A DNA stretch of 64,000 nt from Aestuariimicrobium soli (GCF_051192575.1 NZ_JBPJSQ010000007.1:62001-126000), one strand, 5' to 3'; shown: positions 8,316 to 17,163, counted from the first letter of the stretch. Translations and numbers: made by a program. The notes: generated by a model from the sequence alone, not told the origin.

Positions 8316-9668
8316 ATGACCCCCTCGTCCTCCGCCGCCGACCGCCCCCACATCATCGTCATCTACACCGATGACCTCGGGTTCGGTGACGTCGGCTTCA
8401 ACGGCGCCACCGACGTGGCCACCCCCCACCTTGACGCGCTGGCCGCCTCCGGCGCGGTGATGGCCCGCTGGTACTCCAACTCGCCGGTCTGCTCGCCCTC
8501 GCGGGCGGCGCTGCTCACCGGTCGTCACCCCATCCACGCCGGGGTGGGCGCGATCCTGGGTTCCGACCGGGGGTCGGTGCACGGGCTGCTGCCCCAGCCG
8601 ACGCTGGCCTCCCGGTTGGCCGAGGCGGGTTACCGGACGTCGCTGGTCGGCAAGTGGCACCTGGGCACCACCGAGGAGTCGCACCCGCTGCGCTCGGGGT
8701 TCCAGCGCTTCTTCGGCTTCCTGGCCGGCTGCGTCGACTACTACTCCCACATCATGTACTGGGGGCGCACGCTGCCGGTGCACGACCTGTGGGAGCAGTC
8801 CGACGAGGTCTGGCGCAACGGTCGCTACCTCACGCACATGATCACCGAGACCGCCTGCCAGGTGATCGAGGAACGCGGTGACGATCCGTTCTTCCTGATG
8901 GTCAGCTACAACGCCCCGCACTACCCGCTGCACGCACCCCAGGAATACGTCGACCGCTTCGGGCACCTGCCCGATGACCGGCGCATGATCGCCGCCATGA
9001 TCGCCGCCGTCGACGACGGGGTCGGCGAGTTGGTGGCCACCCTCGAGCGCGAGGGCCTGCGCGACAATACCGTGATCATGTTCTCCTCCGACAACGGACC
9101 CTCGGCCGAGGCGCGCAACTGGCTCAACGGCGACGAGCTCGCCTTCGCCGGCGGTTCGACCGGGGGACTGCGTGGCCACAAGGGGTCGCTGTACGAGGGC
9201 GGCATTCGGGTGCCGGGGCTGTGGTCGTGGCCCGCCCGCATCCCCGCCGGGCAGACGCTGCACGCCAGCTGTCAGATGAGTGACGTCACCCCGACCTTGC
9301 TGTCGGCGGCGGGAGTCGACACCGCGGACGAGCTCGACGGGCGCTCGCTGCTGCCGCTGCTGACGGCTGAGTCCGACACCCCCGAGCCGAGGCTGTTGTT
9401 CTGGGAGTACGAGGGCCAGCGGGCGGTCTCCGACGGAGACTGGAAGCTGGTCACCGCACCCCGTGACCGGCTGGGATCCGACGAGGACACCGAGCCCGAT
9501 GCCCTCTTCTGTCTGGCCGACGATCCGGCCGAGACCCGCAACCTGATCGCCTCCGAGCCCACCCAACGGCAGCGGCTGGCCCCGGCGCTGACAACGTTCG
9601 ATGCCCGGGTGACCGGGTGGCGCGAACGGGCCGTCCGCCCTGAACCGACCAGCCGTTCGGAGGGCTGA
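8316..9668 (+). CDS. Sulfatase (type I, formylglycine-dependent)
   Basis: 450 residues. Metal-binding Asp pair in IIVIYTDDLG, the formylglycine motif CSPSRAALLTGR with Cys59, VGKWHLG, and the late SSDNGPSAEA metal site are all present. There is no signal peptide, so it acts in the cytoplasm unless exported by another route; that would mean sulfated sugars are imported first. It follows the LacI gene by seven bases and is followed by a second sulfatase one base after its stop. The matching formylglycine-generating enzyme is not in this window. Confidence 0.92.
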   Translation: MTPSSSAADRPHIIVIYTDDLGFGDVGFNGATDVATPHLDALAASGAVMARWYSNSPVCSPSRAALLTGRHPIHAGVGAILGSDRGSVHGLLPQPTLASRLAEAGYRTSLVGKWHLGTTEESHPLRSGFQRFFGFLAGCVDYYSHIMYWGRTLPVHDLWEQSDEVWRNGRYLTHMITETACQVIEERGDDPFFLMVSYNAPHYPLHAPQEYVDRFGHLPDDRRMIAAMIAAVDDGVGELVATLEREGLRDNTVIMFSSDNGPSAEARNWLNGDELAFAGGSTGGLRGHKGSLYEGGIRVPGLWSWPARIPAGQTLHASCQMSDVTPTLLSAAGVDTADELDGRSLLPLLTAESDTPEPRLLFWEYEGQRAVSDGDWKLVTAPRDRLGSDEDTEPDALFCLADDPAETRNLIASEPTQRQRLAPALTTFDARVTGWRERAVRPEPTSRSEG

Positions 9669-9669
9669 C

Positions 9670-11190
9670 ATGCGCGCCGTCGTGCTGATGTTCGACAGCC
9701 TCAACCGGCTGATGTTGCCGCCCTACGGCTGCACCTGGACGCACGCGCCGAACTTCGCACGACTCGCCGAGCGCACGGTCACCTTCGACACCTGTTACGC
9801 CGGATCGATGCCCTGCATGCCCGCTCGGCGCGAGCTGCACACCGGGCGACACAACTTCCTGCACCGCTCCTGGGGACCGCTCGAGCCCTTCGACGACTCG
9901 ATGCCTCAGCTGTTGGACGAGGCCGGCGTGCACACCCATCTGGTGACCGACCACTACCACTACTGGGAGGACGGCGGCGCGACCTATCACAACCGGTTCA
10001 CGACCTACGAACTCTTCCGGGGGCAGGAGGGGGACGCGTGGAAGGGCAGGGTCGGCGGTGTCCAGGAGCCCCCGACACTGCGCCGACGCAAGAACCGGTT
10101 GTACCGGCAAGACCTGGTGAATCGGCAGTACCTGCAGGGTCACGAGAACCATCCGCAGACCCGAACGGTGAACGCTGGCCTCGACTTCGTCACCGAGAAC
10201 CTCGACCGTGACCGCTGGCTGTTGTGGCTGGAGTGTTTCGACCCCCACGAGCCGTTCTTCTCGACGCCCGAGGCCCACGAGCTGGTGCCGTCGGACTACC
10301 GCGGGCCCACCTTCGACTGGCCCGACTACAAGCGGGTCGAGGAAACTCCCGAGCAGGTGGAGCACCTGCGGCGCGAATACGCGGCCCTGCTGGCCATGTG
10401 CGATGCCTCGCTGGGGCGGGTGCTCGATGCCTTCGACGAGCACGGGCTGTGGGACGACACCCTGCTGATCGTGTGCACCGATCACGGGTTCCTGCTCGGG
10501 GAACACGACTGGTACGGCAAGAACGTGCAGCCCTGGTACGAGGAGAACATCCACACCCCGTTGTTCATCTGGGACCCACGCGCCGGCATCGCGGGGGAGC
10601 GGCGCGCCGAGCTCGTGCAGACGATCGACCTGCCCCCGACGCTGCTGGAGTGGTTCGGGGTCGCGGTTCCGCCCGACATGCAGGGGCGTGATCTGGCTCC
10701 GGTGGTCGCGAGGAGTGAGCCCGTGCGCGAGGCGGGCATCTTCGGCATCTTCGGTGGCCACGTGAACGTCACCGACGGACGCTACGTCTACATGCGTTCG
10801 TGCGCGGACGAGAACCGGCCTCTGCTCGAACACACGCTGATGCCGACTCACATGACGTCGCGGTTCTCGGTGGACGAACTGGCCGCCGCCGAACTGGTCG
10901 AGGGGTTTGACTTCACCAAGGGGCTGAAGGTGCTGCGCATGCCTGGCTCGACCATGGGATCACCCACCGACTTCGGCACCCTGCTGTGGGACCTCGAGAA
11001 CGACCCGGGGCAGCTGTCGCCCGTTGTGGACAATGGCGTCGAGCTGCGCATGGCCACGTTGCTGCGCGACCTGATGGTGGTCAACGACGCGCCGGAGTCG
11101 CAGTTCGAGCGGCTCGGGTTGCCGCGGGTGGGGGAGATCACGGCCGAACACTGCCTGGCGCGATCGTCCGACTCAGCTTCGGTGGGGTGA
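9670..11190 (+). CDS. Sulfatase, divergent subgroup
   Basis: 506 residues. MRAVVLMFDSLNR provides the first metal Asp, CMPARRELHTGR with Cys49 is a formylglycine motif of the C-x-P-A-R kind, and VCTDHGFLLGEHDWYGKN holds the second metal site. It has no signal peptide. It is the last gene of the importer operon and is distinct from the preceding CSPSR enzyme, which suggests two different sulfate positions or linkages on the same substrate. The gene ends inside the left arm of an inverted repeat. Confidence 0.9.
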   Translation: MRAVVLMFDSLNRLMLPPYGCTWTHAPNFARLAERTVTFDTCYAGSMPCMPARRELHTGRHNFLHRSWGPLEPFDDSMPQLLDEAGVHTHLVTDHYHYWEDGGATYHNRFTTYELFRGQEGDAWKGRVGGVQEPPTLRRRKNRLYRQDLVNRQYLQGHENHPQTRTVNAGLDFVTENLDRDRWLLWLECFDPHEPFFSTPEAHELVPSDYRGPTFDWPDYKRVEETPEQVEHLRREYAALLAMCDASLGRVLDAFDEHGLWDDTLLIVCTDHGFLLGEHDWYGKNVQPWYEENIHTPLFIWDPRAGIAGERRAELVQTIDLPPTLLEWFGVAVPPDMQGRDLAPVVARSEPVREAGIFGIFGGHVNVTDGRYVYMRSCADENRPLLEHTLMPTHMTSRFSVDELAAAELVEGFDFTKGLKVLRMPGSTMGSPTDFGTLLWDLENDPGQLSPVVDNGVELRMATLLRDLMVVNDAPESQFERLGLPRVGEITAEHCLARSSDSASVG

Positions 11191-11240
11191 CGTGGCTTCG
11201 CTTCAGGACGGGTGCCACGGTGAACAACTGAAGCCACGTC
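11189..11240. terminator. Inverted repeat between convergent genes
   Basis: GACGTGGCTTC (11189-11199) pairs with GAAGCCACGTC (11230-11240) around a 30-base loop. CTTCAG (11201-11206) and CTGAAG (11228-11233) offer a competing stem. It includes the last two bases of the sulfatase stop codon and faces the LuxR remnant. Confidence 0.6.
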
Positions 11241-11268
11241 TCGAGTCGTGACGCGCCGGGGGCGACCC

Positions 11269-12356
11269 TCAGGCCGAGGCGAACCAGCCCTCGGCCCCCA
11301 ACGGGGAGTTCATGCGGGGCACGTACTGGTCGAAGTAGACCCGCGAGACCAACTCCCGGCGGCTGCGCACCCCGGCCTTCTCGAAGATCGCCTTCAGATG
11401 GTCCTGCACCGTATAGGTCGACACGAACAGGGCCGCCGCGATCTCCTTGGTGTCCAGCCCCTGCAGCACCCGCTCGACGACGGGACGCTCGCGTTCGGTC
11501 AGGTTGAACGCCGACACGACGAGCGGGACGATCTCGGGTGGTCGGGCCTCGTCGATGGTGACGGCCACCTGCCCGCGCTCGCCGTCGCGACCCTGCATCG
11601 AGGTGGCGTAGAGACTGAACCAGGCGTCGCTGCCGCCGCGCACCCGGCACCGCGGGGGGCGTGTGCTCTCGCCCGATGAGTAGCGGCGGGCCGCGGCGAT
11701 CAGGCCGGCGATGATGCCGGTGGGTACGACCCCGCCGTCGGGGGCGGTGAGCTCGGCCAACCGCTCCTCGGCCGTGTCGCTGAGCATCAGGATCTGGTCG
11801 CTGGAGTCGACCAGGATGACCGCGGGGCCGGCGTGGTGCAGGGCCTCGCGGGCGGCGAGGGTGAGGATGCCTGACCTGACCCCACGAGCCAGCACCGGCG
11901 AGAGCTCCTCGAGCAGGGCGACGTCGGCGAGGCTGAAGTGGGGCTGACCGCGATCGCGATGCAGGGCCAGGCATCCCCAGACCCCACCGCGGTCGCGCAT
12001 CGTCACCCGCAACTCGTCGCCGAAGCCGTAGACGGGGGCCATGAACTCATTGGCCCGCCGCGACTCGGGCGACTGCAGCCTGACCGCCATCGACGGTGTC
12101 GCGGCCGCGGCCAGCACGTCGAACGACGAGGGCTCCGGCTCACTGAACTCGATCAGCCCCCGCTCGTGGTCGTGGTCGTCCCAGCCCTCGAGCCTGCCCA
12201 GCTTGAAGGTGCTGGTGAGCATCAACGTGCTCGGGTCGAGCGAGCCATGCAACTCGCCGAGTGCGGGATCGCCCGCATGATCGCATGCGCGGTCTCGGTC
12301 AGGAAGGTCTCGAGATCGAGCCCGGCACGCGCGAGTACGTCGACGTCGCGAGCCAC
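11269..12356 (-). pseudogene. LuxR-family regulator, frameshifted near its N-terminus
   Basis: The C-terminal 330 residues hold a GAF/PAS-like sensor region and a clear LuxR helix-turn-helix: LTERERPVVERVLQGLDTKE, then IAAALFVSTYTVQDHLKAIF. Upstream of SLDPSTLMLTSTF the same frame turns into Arg-rich nonsense. The adjacent frame reads VARDVDVLARAGLDLETFL and on to AIMRAIPHSASCMA, a sensible N-terminus that meets the main frame at about 12238-12246. A one-base loss near there explains both. Starting at GTG 12356 gives a gene of normal length. It could be a pseudogene or a sequencing error. Confidence 0.7.
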
Positions 12357-12563
12357 GCGCGTCGCGGTGAGTGTTGCCCCATGGTTCCAGTGTCACCCGG
12401 CGCCGGTTGGAGCACCATCCCCGATTTCTGGGGGGCGGGGGGCCCCTCAGAGCGTGGGCGCGGGGCGGGGGTGCTGGGATGGTCTGGTCTCCCGGCCCGT
12501 CACGGGCCACGGATGTGTCGCAGCCGACCTCACGTTTGTGTCGGCTGGCGCGTCTACCGTGTG

Positions 12564-13049
12564 ATGACCATGAAACAGCCCTTCGACGAAGCGGCCCGCG
12601 CCCACGGCGCCACCGTGCTGCGGGTGTGCCGCGCCGTGCTCGGCCCCGGCCCCGACGCCGACGACGCGTGGTCGGAGGCCTTCCTGGCCGCCCTGCGCGT
12701 GTGGACCGACCTGCCCGACGACACCAATGTTCGCGCTTGGCTGGTCACCGTGGCCCATCGCAAGGCGCTCGACATCACCCGGACGAGGGCCCGTCACGCC
12801 GTGCCCACCGCCGAGGTGCCCGAGCGAACGTCGTCCGTGGGGGTGCCCGGCGAGACGGGCGAGGAGGTGTGGTCGGCGGTGGCGGCATTGCCCGAGAAGC
12901 AACGACTGGCGGTTGCCTACCACTACCTGGGCGGGCTGCGGCACACCGAGACCGCGGAGCTGATCGGCAGCACGCCCGCCGCGGTACGCCGAGCCGCGAG
13001 CGACGGCATCAAGAATCTACGAGCCCAGCTGACGGGAGCACGACCATGA
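12564..13049 (+). CDS. ECF-like RNA polymerase sigma factor
   Basis: 161 residues. Region 2 (DADDAWSEAFLAALRVWTDL followed by RAWLVTVAHRKALDITR) and region 4 (LPEKQRLAVAYHYLGGLRHTETAEL) are both present with a short linker, and there is no extra domain. The stop overlaps the ATG of the ogt gene, and ogt overlaps alkB, so the factor is produced together with two alkylation-repair enzymes. TACCGT ends at 12560, so a start at ATG 12570 is equally likely. No anti-sigma gene is adjacent. Confidence 0.85.
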   Translation: MTMKQPFDEAARAHGATVLRVCRAVLGPGPDADDAWSEAFLAALRVWTDLPDDTNVRAWLVTVAHRKALDITRTRARHAVPTAEVPERTSSVGVPGETGEEVWSAVAALPEKQRLAVAYHYLGGLRHTETAELIGSTPAAVRRAASDGIKNLRAQLTGARP

Positions 13050-13672
13050 ACACGACCAAGGACGACGTGAAGTTCGACCACGAGAACCTCACGGGGGTGT
13101 TCCCCGTCTCCGGTGACCACTTGGAGCGGCTGACGGCTCGGCTCGCGGGCGCGGCCGACGCGGAAGGGCTGCTCGACGTGGCCCTGCGCACCGTCGAGAC
13201 CCCCGTGGGGCGCCTGCTGCTCGCGGCGACGCCGATCGGGCTCGTGCGGGTGGCATACGAACGGGAAGGCCTCGACGACGTGGTCGCCGCGCTCGCCGAA
13301 CGGGTCAGCGTCCGGGTGCTGGAGGCGCCGGCTCGGCTCGACGACGCGGCGCGCCAGTTCGAGGAGTACTTCGCCGGACGACGTCACCGCTTCGATCTGG
13401 TGCTCGACCACCGGCTTTCCGTCGGCTTTCGCGACCAGGTGCAGCGCTTCCTGCCGACCATCGCCTATGGGCAGACCATGTCGTACAAGCAGGTGGCCGA
13501 GCAGGTGGGCAGGCCCACGGCCGTGCGGGCGGTGGGCACGGCCTGCGCCACCAACCCGCTGCCGGTGGTGGTGCCCTGCCACCGGGTCACCCGCAGCGAC
13601 GGCTCCATGGGCGGCTACGTCGGCGGACTCGAGGCGAAGGCCGCGCTGCTGGAGTTGGAGCGGGCGGCGTGA
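13046..13672 (+). CDS. ogt: O6-methylguanine-DNA methyltransferase
   Basis: 208 residues. The suicide active site VVPCHRVTRSDGSMGGYVGG is intact, with the DNA-binding helix MSYKQVAEQVGRPTAVRAVG ahead of it. An extra ~50 N-terminal residues precede the usual VETPVGRLLLAATPIGLVRV domain. It transfers the alkyl group from O6-alkylguanine to the Cys of PCHRV. It sits between a sigma factor gene and alkB with four-base overlaps on both sides. Confidence 0.93.
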   Translation: MNTTKDDVKFDHENLTGVFPVSGDHLERLTARLAGAADAEGLLDVALRTVETPVGRLLLAATPIGLVRVAYEREGLDDVVAALAERVSVRVLEAPARLDDAARQFEEYFAGRRHRFDLVLDHRLSVGFRDQVQRFLPTIAYGQTMSYKQVAEQVGRPTAVRAVGTACATNPLPVVVPCHRVTRSDGSMGGYVGGLEAKAALLELERAA

Positions 13673-14343
13673 GCGGCCAGGCGCCGCTGTTCGAGCCCGC
13701 CGGGTCGGCACCGGTCGAACTGCCAGTCGGGGCGCACCACCTGCCGGGCTGGCTCATGCTCGAGCAGCAGGCCTGGATCGTGGCCCGGTTCCACGAGTGG
13801 ACGACGGGGCCGGTCCCGCTGCGGGCGGCCACGGTGCGCGGTCACGAGATGAGCGTTCGCACCGTCTGCCTGGGGTGGCACTGGCGCCCCTACGCGTACA
13901 CGCGGGAGGCCGTCGACGTGAACGGCAACCGGGTGCTCGAGGTTCCTGACTGGATGGTCAGGGTGGGGCAGCGGGCCGTTGCCGAGGCCACCGGAGACCA
14001 GGGGGCCGGGGAGGCCTATCGTCCCGACGCGGCGTTGGTGAACTTCTACGACGAGGCCGCCCACATGGGCATGCACCAGGACAAGGACGAGCGCTCGTCC
14101 GACCCTGTTGTGTCCCTGTCGATCGGGGACGCGTGCCGGTTCCGCTTCGGCAACACCCAGACGCGGACGAAGCCCTACGTCGACCTCACCCTCGGGTCGG
14201 GGGACCTGTTCGTCTTCGGCGGGCCGGCGAGGTTCGCGTTCCACGGGGTGACGAAGGTGCTGCCGGGGACGGCGCCTGAGGGGTGTGGACTAGAGTCGGG
14301 GCGGATCAACATCACATTGCGGGTGACGGGGCTCACCGGCTGA
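13669..14343 (+). CDS. alkB: AlkB-like 2-oxoglutarate/Fe(II) DNA dioxygenase
   Basis: 224 residues. MHQDKDE supplies the HxD iron ligands, FHGVTKV the distal His, and RINITLR the 2-oxoglutarate-binding Arg. ALVNFYDEAAHMG is the typical strand ahead of the iron site. It removes N1-methyladenine and N3-methylcytosine lesions oxidatively. The start GTG 13669 overlaps the ogt stop, so it is the third gene of the alkylation-repair operon. Confidence 0.93.
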   Translation: MSGQAPLFEPAGSAPVELPVGAHHLPGWLMLEQQAWIVARFHEWTTGPVPLRAATVRGHEMSVRTVCLGWHWRPYAYTREAVDVNGNRVLEVPDWMVRVGQRAVAEATGDQGAGEAYRPDAALVNFYDEAAHMGMHQDKDERSSDPVVSLSIGDACRFRFGNTQTRTKPYVDLTLGSGDLFVFGGPARFAFHGVTKVLPGTAPEGCGLESGRINITLRVTGLTG

Positions 14344-14346
14344 GCA

Positions 14347-15291
14347 TCATTGGACCAGTCCGACGCTCCGCAGGGTGTCGCCCACCTGGCCGGTGGCCTG
14401 CACCACGGGCTGGCCGTTCTCGTCCAGGTAGGTCACCTGGTGTGCCTGACCGTCGGGCATCAGCAGATACACGAACGGGCTGACGGAACCCTTCTGGTCG
14501 TACTCGCGCATGCACAGGTCGACCAGCATCTCCAGAGCCGCGAGGGTGCCCGCCCGACCCATCGGCTCGTGGACGGCGAGCAGGTGGCGGTTGGGGACGA
14601 TCACGAAGACGCCGTTCTTGCCGATCCAGCGTCCGGGCAGCCGTTCGAACAGCTGGGGAAACACCAGCAGGCGGCTGGCCCCGAAGAAGTCGTCCGAGGT
14701 GTAGAGGAGCACCTCGGAGGTGGGGTCGGCCTCGGCTGCCAGCACCTGGGTGAGCTGGGGATCGGGCAGGTTGTCGAGGTTGCGCAGGCCGAGTTCCTTG
14801 GCGGCCTGGAGGCTCATGCCGGTCTGGTCGAGTTCCCCGTAGAGCTCCTCGACGTGGGTCGGCAGGTCGAGCGCCACCACCGACAGGACTCCCGGCAGGG
14901 GTTCACCGGCGGGGTGCAGGGGGGCGTCCGGCAGGTCACTCGCACGGCGCAGTTTCAGGTACACGGTGCTCGGGTCCGCCGCGGTGGGCTGCTCCGGCGA
15001 CATCAGGGCTGACATGTTGCCCAAGTGGTACTGCAGCAGCTGGGGCCACTCGGACTCGGGAAGCGAGGAGGCCTCCACTGAGACGTTGTGCAGACCGAAG
15101 AGTCGGCCGTCGGCGAGCTGGAGCACGCCCTCTGAGTTGACGGTGGACTCCCAGCCCATCGAGGCCAAGGTCTCCCGGGCCAGGCGGACGAAGGTCGCGT
15201 ACTGGGCCTCGGTGAGCGCCGGCAGGATCATGGAGCGGGGTTGCTCCGGCGGCTCGTTGGCGTTGCGCTTGAACCGGTCCAGCAGTCCCAT
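14347..15291 (-). CDS. Hypothetical protein, 314 residues
   Basis: I do not recognise the family. The protein is acidic and soluble, begins MGLLDRFKRNANEPPEQPRS, and contains a region around TFVRLARETLASMGW reminiscent of small YbjN/SseB-like folds, which is only an impression. It starts at ATG 15291 (GGAG eight bases upstream). The frame runs on to 15537 but that stretch overlaps the next gene and lacks protein-like composition. It is convergent with alkB with only three bases between the stops. Confidence 0.75.
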   Translation of the reverse strand: MGLLDRFKRNANEPPEQPRSMILPALTEAQYATFVRLARETLASMGWESTVNSEGVLQLADGRLFGLHNVSVEASSLPESEWPQLLQYHLGNMSALMSPEQPTAADPSTVYLKLRRASDLPDAPLHPAGEPLPGVLSVVALDLPTHVEELYGELDQTGMSLQAAKELGLRNLDNLPDPQLTQVLAAEADPTSEVLLYTSDDFFGASRLLVFPQLFERLPGRWIGKNGVFVIVPNRHLLAVHEPMGRAGTLAALEMLVDLCMREYDQKGSVSPFVYLLMPDGQAHQVTYLDENGQPVVQATGQVGDTLRSVGLVQ

Positions 15292-15334
15292 GGGATCTCC
15301 GATCAGGGTGGGTGTCGGCGGAATTTCCGTCAGC

Positions 15335-15667
15335 CTAGATTGGGGAGGAGCCACGCCGATCGGGCACTGGGCACCGTGTCGGATCACACGTCGTGAGCCG
15401 GAAACCCTCGATCGGCTGGGCCTCCCACACGTCGAACGGGTCGTCGGCGACGGCGTCGCGGGCGAGGTGGATGATGCGCTGGCACGCCTCCTCGGACTCG
15501 AAAATGGCCAGCCCCACCAGCCTGTCGGTGCCGGCATCGGCCAGGGTCTGCACCGACATCAGGCCCGGCTGGCCCTGCAGGGCGGCTCCGAACCGGTGCA
15601 TCGATTCGATCAAGGCGTCGCGGTGCTCCGGGTGCGGCGTGTGCACCGAGGCGATGACGTAGCTCAT
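15335..15667 (-). CDS. Antibiotic-biosynthesis-monooxygenase-like (ABM) protein
   Basis: 110 residues: MSYVIASVHTPHPEHRDALI, then FGAALQGQPGLMSVQTL and LVGLAIFESEEACQ, the ferredoxin-like ABM pattern. Small ABM proteins act on quinones or heme, or have no known enzyme role, so no substrate is proposed. TAGGTT lies six bases before ATG 15667, a leaderless start. Confidence 0.72.
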   Translation of the reverse strand: MSYVIASVHTPHPEHRDALIESMHRFGAALQGQPGLMSVQTLADAGTDRLVGLAIFESEEACQRIIHLARDAVADDPFDVWEAQPIEGFRLTTCDPTRCPVPDRRGSSPI

Positions 15668-15673
15668 GGGTTC

Positions 15674-15679
15674 AACCTA
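15674..15679 (-). promoter_or_regulatory. -10 box TAGGTT, leaderless start
   Basis: Minus-strand TAGGTT, six bases, then ATG 15667. Confidence 0.5.
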
Positions 15680-15749
15680 GCCAGCGGGGCCCGGCATCGC
15701 GGCTGGCTCGCGCAACGCGGCGCCCGGTCCGGTGCCCAGCAAGGAAGAG

Positions 15750-15787
15750 GGCTCCAACCCTGCCCAAGATCAGCAGGGGTTGGAGCC
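15750..15787 (-). terminator. Terminator of tRNA-Ala
   Basis: GGCTCCAACC and CTGC pair with GCAG and GGTTGGAGCC (one bulged G) around a nine-base loop. It starts nine bases past the 3' end of tRNA-Ala, and the minus strand continues with a pyrimidine-rich run. Confidence 0.75.
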
Positions 15788-15795
15788 ATCGATTG

Positions 15796-15868
15796 TGGAG
15801 CTAAGGGGATTCGAACCCCTGGCCTTCTCATTGCGAACGAGACGCGCTACCAACTGCGCCATAGCCCC
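15796..15868 (-). tRNA. tRNA-Ala (anticodon CGC)
   Basis: 73-base cloverleaf: acceptor GGGGCTA/TAGCTCC with the G3:U70 identity pair of alanine tRNAs, anticodon loop TTCGCAA, T-loop TTCGAAT, discriminator A. The CCA end is not encoded. It reads GCG codons, which are frequent in this genome. Confidence 0.95.
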
Positions 15869-16004
15869 ATGCGTCCCCGGGGACCGTCGTCGACGGAACC
15901 CGAATCGGCATCCGACAGCGTAGCACCGTGCGTGGGAGAGCCCCAACCCGGGCGGGGGTCGTCCGTCGTCAGCCCGGGACGCACCCACCGCTCAGTCCCC
16001 TCAC

Positions 16005-16463
16005 TCAGTCGAGGCAGAACTCGTTGCCCTCGGGGTCGGCCATCACGATGAAGCCGTTGTCGAGCGGTCCGGGGTCGAACCGTTCGCCGCGGCTGGCCCC
16101 CAGAGCGACCAGCCGCTCGGCCTCGGCCTCGAGGGCTGCCATGCGTTCGTCTCCCTTGAGCCCGACGGCGGTGCGCACGTCGATGTGCAGCCGGTTCTTG
16201 GCCGTCTTGGGCTCGGGCACCTGCTGGAAGAACAACCGCGGGCCCTTGCGATCGGGGTCGATCACGGCGAATCGTCCGGTGCGCTCGTCCTCGGGCACGC
16301 CTGCCTTGTCGAGGAACGCGTCCCAGGCGGCGAGCGTGTCGGCGACGGAGCCGACCTGGCCGCCCGGCGGCGGGTCAACGGTGTAGCCCAGTACCTCGCA
16401 CCAGAACAGGCCCAGTGCCTCGGCGTCATGGGCGTCGAAGGTGAGTTGGATGGTCGCTGCCAT
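16005..16463 (-). CDS. VOC family protein
   Basis: 152 residues in two beta-alpha-beta VOC modules: IQLTFDAHDAEALGLFWCEV at the start and GFIVMADPEGNEFCLD at the end, with RLHIDVRTAV between them. This is the glyoxalase-like domain type common in Actinobacteria, with no assigned substrate. AGGAA precedes ATG 16463. The tag-like gene lies 13 bases upstream in the same direction, so both are probably co-transcribed. Confidence 0.85.
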   Translation of the reverse strand: MAATIQLTFDAHDAEALGLFWCEVLGYTVDPPPGGQVGSVADTLAAWDAFLDKAGVPEDERTGRFAVIDPDRKGPRLFFQQVPEPKTAKNRLHIDVRTAVGLKGDERMAALEAEAERLVALGASRGERFDPGPLDNGFIVMADPEGNEFCLD

Positions 16464-16476
16464 GGTGTTCCTCGTC

Positions 16477-17076
16477 TCAGTCAGTCCAGACTCCGCTGGA
16501 CCCCCGCCGGTGTGAGCCCACCAGATGGGTGTCCACGATGCCGATTGCTTCCATCAAGGCAAACATGGTGGTCGGCCCGACATGCCGAAACCCGCGTTTC
16601 TTGAGCGCTTTGGCACAGGCCACCGACTCCGGCGACTGGCTCGGCACCTCGGCGTACGACGTCGGACGAGGGGTCTCGTCGGGCTGGAACCCCCAGATGA
16701 ACCCGACCAACCCGCCGTCGTCCCGCAATGCCACGGTGGCCCGGGCGTTGGCGATGGTCGCCTCGACCTTGCGCGTGTTGCGGACGATGCCCGCATCGGC
16801 CATCAGTCGAGCGACGTCGTTTTCGTCGAAGGCGGCCACCGCATCGGGCTCGAAGTCGGCGAAGGCAGCGCGGAAGTTCTCGCGTTTGCGCAGGATCGTC
16901 GCCCAACTCAGCCCCGACTGGAACGCTTCCAGGCTCAACCGTTCGAAGACGCCGCGCTCGTCGCGCACCGGCATGCCCCACTCGGTGTCGTAGTACCGCT
17001 TCATCAGGGGATCGGTGGCCGCCCACGTCGGCCGCGCCAGCCCGTCGTCCCCCACCACCAGGTCGCTGTCCGTCAT
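16477..17076 (-). CDS. tag: DNA-3-methyladenine glycosylase I family, zinc site mostly lost
   Basis: 199 residues. The family core is clear: YYDTEWGMPVRDERGVFERL, LSLEAFQSGLSWATIL and RGFRHVGPTTMFALMEAIG. Tag enzymes normally bind zinc with Cys, His, His, Cys (E. coli C4, H17, H175, C179). Here RPTW replaces the RCxW motif, YYDTEWG replaces YHDxEWG, and THLVGSHRR keeps the His but has Ser for the final Cys. Catalytic-pocket residues around LSWATIL look normal. The start is ATG 17076, with CACCAT six bases upstream. Confidence 0.85.
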   Translation of the reverse strand: MTDSDLVVGDDGLARPTWAATDPLMKRYYDTEWGMPVRDERGVFERLSLEAFQSGLSWATILRKRENFRAAFADFEPDAVAAFDENDVARLMADAGIVRNTRKVEATIANARATVALRDDGGLVGFIWGFQPDETPRPTSYAEVPSQSPESVACAKALKKRGFRHVGPTTMFALMEAIGIVDTHLVGSHRRGSSGVWTD

Positions 17077-17163
17077 GGATCGATGGTGGCAGCCGGCTCC
17101 GACATTTCTCACTGGGACCGTGCAACCGGGGTACCGTCGCCCAAAATTGTCCGAGCCTCGGCC

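Noticed and set aside
12410..12480. G-rich run as a regulatory G-quadruplex upstream of the sigma gene
   Set aside because: Several G-runs exist, but similar runs are frequent in this GC-rich DNA, and nothing links them to the start at 12564.
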